Source of the DNA: an uncultured Bacteroidales bacterium
Lineage (GTDB): Bacteria > Bacteroidota > Bacteroidia > Bacteroidales > UBA932
Direction: 5' to 3'
Assembly: GCA_946405485.1 (NCBI GenBank)
Contig: CAMJHJ010000175.1
Coordinates: 1 to 5,092, forward strand
Length of the DNA: 5,092 nt
The translations under genes and the position numbers were made by a program. The notes under the pieces are model-generated. The model worked only from the letters and a program-made list of their open reading frames with translations. It did not search any database and was not told the DNA's origin. Numbering within the stretch: position 1 is the stretch's first letter; each line of letters begins with the position of its first letter. Shown here piece by piece: positions 1-4,504 of the stretch.

Positions 1-503
1 GCCTTGGCAAACACCCCGTCGGGGTGTATGTATTTGCCAATCGTCGAACATTTCGCCTCCAGCGCGTAGTAGCGCGCCTTCTGCTCGGCCGTCAGTTCGT
101 CAAACTTCATTTCAAAGGTCGGCGCAGCCTTCGCCGTAGGCCTTACAAGGTCCTTCCTTCCCTCCTTAATCAGTTCGTCAATGTGCTCCTCAAAAGCTTG
201 GTCCCCGTTCAGGGCCTCCTTCGCCTTAATCCCTTCGCGCAGGTACGCAATCAGGGATTTCAGCTCGCCAATTTCCCGCACGGTGGCCCCCAGTGTCTCC
301 AAGTCGGCCTTCTCCGACTCGTTCTCCACTCGGTAGTTCTTGCCGTTCACGGCCAGCATAAAGTCCCGTGAACAAAGCTTCATCGCTTTCAGTCTGCTAT
401 CCGCAGCCTCGTACATTTCCTTGGCAATGTTTGCCACGTGGTTTGCGCTTGTAACGGTCAGTCCGTCCTTCCCAAGCATGTTGTCGTGTGTCATTTGCAT
501 CAT
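1..503 (-). CDS. Hypothetical helical protein, 3' end cut by window edge
   Basis: This reading frame is open from an ATG at 503 to the left edge, giving 167 whole codons; the C-terminus lies outside the window. It starts MMQMTHDNMLGKDGLTVTSA and is mostly charged, Lys/Glu-rich predicted helix, with a likely amphipathic helical stretch around residues 60-95 and a short motif IGKYIHPDGVFAK at the end of the visible part. I see no signal peptide, membrane segment or catalytic motif and do not recognise the family. The frame stays open upstream of 503, but there is no other good start codon before it runs antisense into the next gene, so the first of two tandem ATGs was chosen; the second is at 500. 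Codon use differs from the other genes: bases 61-120 are 33/60 G+C against 42/60 at 2101-2160. It is transcribed away from the SIS gene. The plus-strand frames over it look like shadows. Sure that it is coding, unsure of function. Confidence 0.75.
   Translation of the reverse strand, partial: MMQMTHDNMLGKDGLTVTSANHVANIAKEMYEAADSRLKAMKLCSRDFMLAVNGKNYRVENESEKADLETLGATVREIGELKSLIAYLREGIKAKEALNGDQAFEEHIDELIKEGRKDLVRPTAKAAPTFEMKFDELTAEQKARYYALEAKCSTIGKYIHPDGVFAK
4..40. repeat. Nested inverted repeat (bulged hairpin) inside coding sequence
   Basis: The left arm TTGGCAAACACCCCG (4-18) is matched base for base by CGGGGTGT (20-27) plus TTTGCCAA (33-40), interrupted by one 5-6 base insertion (ATGTA, 28-32). 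In RNA this would be about 14 pairs with a 3-base loop and a 6-base bulge. It lies wholly inside the left-edge gene, on codons for IGKYIHPDGVFAK, so the bulge equals two codons. There is no T-tract on either visible side, which argues against a normal intrinsic terminator. It could be a structured mRNA element, a recombination or transposon-end hairpin, or chance. Confidence 0.7.
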
Positions 504-617
504 GTGTTCGATTAAGTCTACGCCTGTTCGGCCGCTTTTTTTCCAACAGGTCGAAAAAAAGTGAAAAATGTCAGGAAGCAGAAAGACCGGGCCGATCTGT
601 TCGTATATATAGGTACG
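504..617. promoter_or_regulatory. Divergent intergenic region between left-edge gene and SIS gene
   Basis: These 114 bases separate two genes transcribed in opposite directions and should hold both promoters. Visible elements are an A/T-rich inverted repeat (535-561) and TATATATA at 604-611, which lies only six bases before the chosen ATG of the SIS gene. If the TATATATA were its -7 element the message would be almost leaderless. I cannot find a convincing -33 TTTG partner at the usual spacing for either direction, so exact promoters are not assigned. Confidence 0.45.
535..561. repeat. A/T inverted repeat in divergent spacer
   Basis: CTTTTTTTC (535-543) and GAAAAAAAG (553-561) are perfect 9-base inverted copies around the 9-base centre CAACAGGTC. 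Most of each arm is a homopolymer run. It lies between two divergent genes, where a regulator or a bent-DNA element could act. Because either strand carries a U-run in its 5' arm rather than after a G+C stem, it does not look like a usual terminator. Confidence 0.55.
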
Positions 618-1667
618 ATGGAAAACATTCTTAATCTCAGATCCCTGATGAATCAGGCGATGGAAGCCGATGTCACGGCCCTCCGACAGTTTCTCACCAC
701 GAATCCCGGGCAGCCGCTCGTGGCCACCGGCTCCGGCGGAGCCGAGTCCGTTGCGGACTTCGCTGCCCTTCTGTACGGGGCTAACGGCGGCCTTGCCACG
801 GCCGTATCTCCCTACACCTTGAACTCTTTCAGCGACGATACGTTGAAGACGGCGAAGCTCCTGCTCGTGAGCAAGGGCGGTCACAACAACGACATCGTCT
901 TCGCAGCCAAGCGGGGCCTGGCCGTGAACCCGGCCCGGACGGCCAGCTTCACCCTGTACACGGGCGACCGTAACGAAGTTCGGAAAGCCTTTGCCAAAGC
1001 CGGTTCTACCCTGTCCTTCGACATCCCCGGCCTGCGGGTCCACGATGACTTCATCTCGACCCAGACCCCGGTGATGTACTTTGCCCTCCTATGCCGAGCG
1101 TTCGATCCCGACATCGACCTGTCCAAGTACCGGACGGCCCCGGCGGCACCGTATCGACTGGAGCGGAACGACGGAACGGCACTCGATCCGGCGGACTTCA
1201 AGGATGTCCGCAGCTTCATTTTCCTGCACGGCTCCTGGGGCCGTCCAGCCGCGGCCAACCTGGAAGGCAAACTCGTCGAAAGTGGTCTCTGCCCGGCCTG
1301 CGTGCTCGATTTCCGGAATTACTGCCACGGACGATTCATCTTCACCTCGGCCCATCTGGAGGATTCGGCTGTCGTAATGTTCGTCTCCCCGCGGGAAAAG
1401 GATATCGTCGCGCGCACCCGGAAATTCCTCCCGGCATCGACCAGGCTCGTCCTTATCGAGACGGAAACGGACGCACCCGATGCCAGCCTGGACCTTCTCA
1501 TCCGGTCCTCGGCTTTCTTCTTCGACCTCTGCGCGGTCACTGGCACGAACTGGGTGTCTCCGAAGAACCCCGGCAAGATTGACAAGCGGCAGCCGATGTG
1601 GGTGCCGTTCATGGCGGAGTTGAAGCGCAGCGGCTCTCTGACCCTCCGGAAAGACAAGACCCTATGA
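618..1667 (+). CDS. Double SIS-domain protein (sugar-phosphate isomerase/binding type)
   Basis: SIS domains bind phosphosugars in isomerases, in the isomerase half of GlmS and in sugar-responsive regulators; this cytoplasmic protein of 349 residues appears to have two in tandem, the arrangement seen in the GlmS isomerase half and AgaS-like proteins. The first (about residues 30-150) has the phosphate-loop region TGSGGAESVADFAALLY at 37-53 and a degenerate second strand-loop SKGGHNNDIVFAAKRG at 85-100, where classic members read S-x-S-G-x-T-x-D. The second (about 195-335) has FIFLHGSWGRPAAANLEGKL from 200, with Glu216 and Glu221, then DFRNYCHGRFIF at 231-242, which matches the His-Gly patch of the catalytic loop. 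The ATG at 618 was preferred over a GTG at 561 because residues before 618 look non-conserved and the homologous fold starts just after it. Its stop overlaps the next gene's start (ATGA at 1664-1667), so the two are translationally coupled. No glutaminase domain is present, so it is not GlmS. The substrate cannot be read from the sequence. Confidence 0.85.
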   Translation: MENILNLRSLMNQAMEADVTALRQFLTTNPGQPLVATGSGGAESVADFAALLYGANGGLATAVSPYTLNSFSDDTLKTAKLLLVSKGGHNNDIVFAAKRGLAVNPARTASFTLYTGDRNEVRKAFAKAGSTLSFDIPGLRVHDDFISTQTPVMYFALLCRAFDPDIDLSKYRTAPAAPYRLERNDGTALDPADFKDVRSFIFLHGSWGRPAAANLEGKLVESGLCPACVLDFRNYCHGRFIFTSAHLEDSAVVMFVSPREKDIVARTRKFLPASTRLVLIETETDAPDASLDLLIRSSAFFFDLCAVTGTNWVSPKNPGKIDKRQPMWVPFMAELKRSGSLTLRKDKTL

Positions 1668-2233
1668 CGAAACAACTGCAGCAAATTGTCGACAGGCTTC
1701 TGTCCGAAGCCGGGTTTGGAATCCGGTATGCCGCCTGTACGGAGGGAGGGGATATCGGCCGGCTTCTCCGTGACCTGACGGACGAGACCGAGTACCGGTT
1801 CATGCGCGGCCGTAACAAGCCGGACATCCGTCCGGAGACGCTCTCCCGGTGGGAGACGGAACTGCGGGAGGCGTTCGCCGAGCTTGAAATAGAGGTGCGG
1901 AAGCGCTTCGACTACTACCGCCGGAGCCGGAACCTTGTCCTGATCGAGTATCCGATGCTGGCGGTCAAGATTGGAGACGGACTCCGGAAACGGGGCATTC
2001 CCTTCCTGTTCGAGACCCGCCTGGACGAGAACGTGCTGACCGTCCGGGTGGTGAACGAGTATTTCCTGGAGATTCCGGTCACGCTGGAAAGCGTGGACCG
2101 GGTGGTCGGCCTGGTACCGTACTGCCTGCACCGTCCGGACCTCGCCCGCGAGGAAATCCCCGGGGTGCGGCGGATCCGAGATTACGGTCTTGCGAGGTCG
2201 TGGAACGAAAGGACGTCTTCCGGGAGCGAGTAG
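1664..2233 (+). CDS. Unrecognised 189-residue protein coupled to SIS gene
   Basis: The start ATG at 1664 overlaps the SIS gene's TGA by four bases (ATGA), which fixes the start and implies coupled translation and a shared role. An upstream in-frame start exists at 1598 but would lie deep in the SIS gene. The protein is soluble and highly charged, with no signal peptide or membrane helix. Residues 1-16 and about 56-90 look helical, the latter long and Arg/Glu-rich, with a basic aromatic patch RKRFDYYRRSRN at 79-90. Residues 91-150 look like mixed alpha/beta, with strand-like LVLIEYPML, VLTVRVV and YFLEIPVTL. The tail from 166 is basic and ends polar. I do not recognise a family. It may be a partner or regulator of the SIS protein or an effector; this is guesswork from position. 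Its last 52 bases overlap the 3' end of the convergent NADAR gene. Confidence 0.78.
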   Translation: MTKQLQQIVDRLLSEAGFGIRYAACTEGGDIGRLLRDLTDETEYRFMRGRNKPDIRPETLSRWETELREAFAELEIEVRKRFDYYRRSRNLVLIEYPMLAVKIGDGLRKRGIPFLFETRLDENVLTVRVVNEYFLEIPVTLESVDRVVGLVPYCLHRPDLAREEIPGVRRIRDYGLARSWNERTSSGSE

Positions 2234-2769
2234 TCGAGACTCCCGTTGTCGCGCAGCTCCATGAGGAGCCGTCCCATGAGGTTCGGACCGACGAACTCCG
2301 AGCCGTCCTGCGAGGGCTTGACACCCCAGGTGTCGGGGCTCTTCTTCCGGAAGGTCGTCTGATCCTCGACAATGTACAGCCCTCGGGTGCGCTCCAGTTC
2401 CTCCCGGAAGGCCTCGCTCTGGCGGTACTTCTCCATGAGGCAGAACTTCATCGCGTCCACGATGATCTCCCCCCAGTCCGGACGGACGGTCCCCACCTTC
2501 TCGAAGTGCTTCGCCTTCATCTTGATGGTCTGCCCGTTGACGGACCAGATGGCCTTCCGCGACACGGGGTCCGCGAACTTCATGACCTGGAAGAGCTTCT
2601 CGGTGCAGTCGAAACGCACCCCGTCCACCACGAGCGGCGTCCTCCCGAAGTTGGACAGGATGCCCCACGACTGGTCCACGGAGCAGAACGCTGCCGTCCT
2701 GTCCTTCGGATAGTGCTCGATGGAATAGTACTCCGGGTAGTTCTTCTCGATGAATTCTCGGATGTGCAT
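2182..2769 (-). CDS. NADAR-family protein (YbiA/DUF1768-like N-glycosidase)
   Basis: This 195-residue protein has the order of motifs expected of the NADAR family. They are WGILSNFGRTPLVVDG at 35-50 (the family's L-S-N-F ... P-x-x-x-D-G), the active-site region FDCTEKLFQVMKF at 53-65 with conserved Glu57, Gln61 and Lys64, the DW pair at 98-99 followed by VDAMKFCLMEKY, an acidic LYIVEDQ at 131-137, PDTWGV at 145-150, and the C-terminal VGPNLMGRLLMELR at 160-173. Known members cleave N-glycosidic bonds: some remove ADP-ribose from guanine in nucleic acid and serve as antitoxins to DarT-type enzymes, while plant and bacterial relatives act on early riboflavin intermediates. All key positions look intact, so an active enzyme is likely. 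It starts 10 bases after the ART-like gene and is the last gene of the minus-strand operon, which argues for an ADP-ribose-removing role rather than riboflavin metabolism. Its 3' end overlaps the opposite gene. Substrate is inferred. Confidence 0.9.
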   Translation of the reverse strand: MHIREFIEKNYPEYYSIEHYPKDRTAAFCSVDQSWGILSNFGRTPLVVDGVRFDCTEKLFQVMKFADPVSRKAIWSVNGQTIKMKAKHFEKVGTVRPDWGEIIVDAMKFCLMEKYRQSEAFREELERTRGLYIVEDQTTFRKKSPDTWGVKPSQDGSEFVGPNLMGRLLMELRDNGSLDYSLPEDVLSFHDLARP

Positions 2770-2779
2770 GGCTGTGACC

Positions 2780-3367
2780 TTAGTATTTTACGATGGTTTT
2801 CTGCGATCCCTCGATCAGTTGTCCGTGCTTGTCCAGCTCGACGGAGTCCACCTGCAGGATCCGGATGGCGCCATAGTCGAGCACGGCGTAATTGTTTCCG
2901 GCCTCGGGCTTTGTCTGCGCCTTCGGCCAGACAAGAAGCACTACGCCAATCCCAAGGAGGAAGGCCGAGGCGGCCTTTTCCGCTTCCGGGGAGGCCGACC
3001 CGATGCGCTGGTTGACGGTGTTTCCCTTGCCAATGAGCGTGTTCCCAATCCACTTGCGGAAGTATTTTCCCATGGAGCGAGCCTTCTCCGGGATGCTTAA
3101 GCCGAGCTTTTCCTCTGCCCGGGCAACAATCTCCGGGTGAACGGGCTGGGCGGAGAAGATATGGTTTCCCTCCTCGAGGTCGGGAATCACTGCCGTATAG
3201 ACATACTTCTCCGGTCGTCCGGAAGCGCCGGCGTAATGGGCTGCCGTGGCATAGCACGAGGACAGGTAGGCTCCGGCTCCGAAGCGGCATCGGGCCGCTC
3301 CCTTCAGGATGTACGCCGGATCGAAATGGTCGAACAGGTTAGCCGATCCGTGATAAGCGATGCTCAT
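2780..3367 (-). CDS. ADP-ribosyltransferase-like protein (ART-PolyVal type), putative toxin
   Basis: ARTs transfer ADP-ribose from NAD+ to protein, DNA or small molecules. This 195-residue protein has the ART start motif YHGS at 5-8, then F-x-x-F (12-15), a Gly-rich strand FGAGAYLSS at 29-37 followed by the helix ATAAHYA, and the strand pair YVYTAVIPDL at 55-64. A final core strand NNYAVLDYGAIRIL (158-171) resembles the N-Y-x-x-x-D end motif of the ART domain in phage and plasmid polyvalent proteins. The likely NAD-binding triad begins with His6 and Tyr34; a canonical third Glu is not obvious. It does not look like DarT. The hydrophobic run at 136-147 is short and more likely a core strand or helix than a membrane span. 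ATG at 3367 places YHGS at the extreme N-terminus, as expected. It lies 30 bases after the kinase and 10 before NADAR, suggesting a writer/eraser or toxin/antitoxin pair. Fold call fairly sure; activity and target inferred. Confidence 0.78.
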   Translation of the reverse strand: MSIAYHGSANLFDHFDPAYILKGAARCRFGAGAYLSSCYATAAHYAGASGRPEKYVYTAVIPDLEEGNHIFSAQPVHPEIVARAEEKLGLSIPEKARSMGKYFRKWIGNTLIGKGNTVNQRIGSASPEAEKAASAFLLGIGVVLLVWPKAQTKPEAGNNYAVLDYGAIRILQVDSVELDKHGQLIEGSQKTIVKY

Positions 3368-3397
3368 AGTTCTATGTGTCAGTTGTTCATCTTGTTG

Positions 3398-4333
3398 TCA
3401 GTCCTTGACCGCGGTGGCCTTGGTGCCCATCCGGGAGACGCTCCGGGAAGCGAACCGCTGCGCGTCGGTCAGGATCCGGACGAGTTCCGTTTCGTCCAGG
3501 TCCCGGAAACGCTTGCCGGAACAAGCGATGCCGTAGATGATCGCCGAGGTGGTCGCGTCGCCGGCGCCTTCGGTGTCCACGACATGGGCATTGACCACCG
3601 GCGGAAGCGTCTTCCAGTCCCCGTCCAGGAACTTGTAGCGCAGGCCTTCCTTGCCCAGCGTCTGCACGAACAGCTTGTCCCGGAAGCTGTCCGCGAAGGA
3701 TGTATCCGGGATGTTCTCGTTCGAGAACTTGATGATGTCGCTGCGCCGCACGCTTTCCAGGTCCGCGTTTGTCTCGATGCGGGCCGGTTCGAAATAGACG
3801 GTCGTTCCACGCTCGCGCAGCGCCCCGGCGATGTACCGATGCCCGGCGGCGGGGTCGTCGAAGAAGTAGAACTCCGGGATGAAGTCCTCCTGCAGGGCCT
3901 GGACGAAGGCCGGCGCCTGGTCCCGCACGCGGAGAAACCTCCGCTTCGGGAACCGGCTGCCGCCCGGAGATCCGGCCCGGACGCTCACCTTCATGGACCC
4001 GTCCGGAAACCGCTTCCGGGTCACCCGCAGCAGCGAGGTGCCGCCTTCAGGCGTGTTGGTCACGAATCGGGTGTCGCAGCCGAACCGCTTCAGGTCCTCC
4101 GTGATCCGGAGGCCCTCCGGAGAGTCGTCCAGGCACGCCTGGGGATAGGTCTCGAGCCCGAGCCCGGCCAGGATGCACATCACGTTCCCGCACGTCCCGC
4201 CGACTTCGTCGCCGAGTACCGTTTCCGTGAACCGCCGGCTCCCCGGACCGTCCGGATACTCCCGGACCACGTTCGTGTCCAGGTTATAGATGCCCGAGCC
4301 CAGGATGCGGGCGATGGTCTTCTTGCTGTCCAT
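3398..4333 (-). CDS. PfkB/ribokinase-family carbohydrate or nucleoside kinase
   Basis: The family phosphorylates sugars and nucleosides with ATP in the cytoplasm. At 311 residues it has the usual length. Visible landmarks in order are the first strand ILGSGIYNLD at 10-19, the substrate-lid/binding region VLGDEVGGTCGNVMCILAGL at 39-58 (the N-terminal di-Gly signature), VYFEPARIE at 179-187, the strand-turn DIIKFSNENI at 199-208 (equivalent to D-x-x-K-x-N-x-x-E), and the C-terminal signature DTEGAGDATTSAII at 253-266. Within the last, Asp259 is the expected catalytic base and GAG forms the anion hole. A basic Arg/Lys-rich stretch at about 103-137 is longer and more charged than in typical ribokinases. 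An in-frame TGA lies three codons upstream of the ATG, so the start is secure. It is the first gene of the operon kinase-ART-NADAR. The exact substrate cannot be told; ribose, a nucleoside or another furanose fits the family. Confidence 0.88.
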   Translation of the reverse strand: MDSKKTIARILGSGIYNLDTNVVREYPDGPGSRRFTETVLGDEVGGTCGNVMCILAGLGLETYPQACLDDSPEGLRITEDLKRFGCDTRFVTNTPEGGTSLLRVTRKRFPDGSMKVSVRAGSPGGSRFPKRRFLRVRDQAPAFVQALQEDFIPEFYFFDDPAAGHRYIAGALRERGTTVYFEPARIETNADLESVRRSDIIKFSNENIPDTSFADSFRDKLFVQTLGKEGLRYKFLDGDWKTLPPVVNAHVVDTEGAGDATTSAIIYGIACSGKRFRDLDETELVRILTDAQRFASRSVSRMGTKATAVKD

Positions 4334-4359
4334 AAGCAGTCAATGTTCCAAATTCCTCC

Positions 4360-4367
4360 TAAATATA
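4360..4367 (-). promoter_or_regulatory. Candidate -7 promoter element for kinase operon
   Basis: TATATTTA matches seven of the eight positions of TAnnTTTG if the two n positions are free, and lies 27 bases upstream of the kinase ATG. The -33 box is not convincing, so this is a candidate only. Confidence 0.35.
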
Positions 4368-4461
4368 CCGGAAATAACTGAAACTTTTGCTGCCGAAAAT
4401 GAAGAATAAGATAGTGAAGGATTGAAATTGTATACGATGACCCTTCAGACCGACCTTCGCT

Positions 4462-4475
4462 GGATTCCGGAATCC
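4462..4475. promoter_or_regulatory. Perfect 14-base palindrome, possible operator
   Basis: GGATTCCGGAATCC is its own reverse complement. It sits in the spacer about 130 bases upstream of the kinase start and about 30 bases past the stop of the right-edge gene. A site of this size and symmetry could bind a dimeric regulator. It is too short, and lacks a T-run, to be a persuasive terminator. No second copy was noticed in the window. Confidence 0.4.
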
Positions 4476-4504
4476 TGGCCGCGAAATTGTTGGAAGAGTG
4501 CTGG

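Larger units (their letters stand above)
4334..4504 (-). promoter_or_regulatory. AT-rich upstream region of kinase-ART-NADAR operon
   Basis: This 171-base gap separates the right-edge gene from the kinase and is much richer in A/T (about 4340-4440) than the coding DNA. On the minus strand it carries TATATTTA (4367-4360), close to the Bacteroidetes -7 consensus TAnnTTTG, giving a leader of roughly 20-25 bases. AGGAGG follows at once (4360-4355) but is about 21 bases from the ATG, too far for a standard ribosome site. A clear -33 element is not found at the expected distance. The gap makes a separate transcript from the right-edge gene likely, though read-through is possible since no strong terminator is seen. 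Confidence 0.5.

Noticed and set aside
24..564. Plus-strand open frames over the left-edge gene
   Set aside because: The minus-strand frame gives a much more protein-like sequence with normal charge pattern; the plus frames look like shadows.
561..617. GTG start at 561 adding 19 residues to the SIS protein
   Set aside because: The extra residues are basic and unlike the start of SIS proteins, and would use part of the A/T inverted repeat as coding sequence; ATG at 618 is the better start, though this is not proven.
618..1667. SIS protein as GlmS
   Set aside because: There is no N-terminal glutaminase domain with the catalytic Cys, and the length fits only the isomerase half.
2221..2245. Short inverted repeat CGGGAG/CTCCCG around the stop of the SIS partner, as a terminator
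   Set aside because: Only a 6-base stem with a 13-base loop, no T-run, and inside the NADAR coding sequence.
1319..2668. Long minus-strand open frame (about 449 codons) opposite the SIS pair and in another frame of NADAR
   Set aside because: It conflicts with three better-supported genes and its translation has no recognisable domain or normal composition.
2924..2960. Hydrophobic run near residues 136-147 of the ART-like protein as a transmembrane helix
   Set aside because: It is only about 12 residues and falls where the ART fold needs a core strand.
2780..3367. ART-like protein as DarT
   Set aside because: The N-terminal motif and the Gly-rich second strand differ from DarT, and the C-terminal strand fits the polyvalent-protein ART type better.
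3137..4381. Long plus-strand open frame (about 414 codons) opposite the kinase and ART genes
   Set aside because: It is antisense to two genes with clear family motifs, its translation is low-complexity (Arg/Gly/Val-rich) and shows no domain; G+C-rich DNA commonly leaves such frames open.
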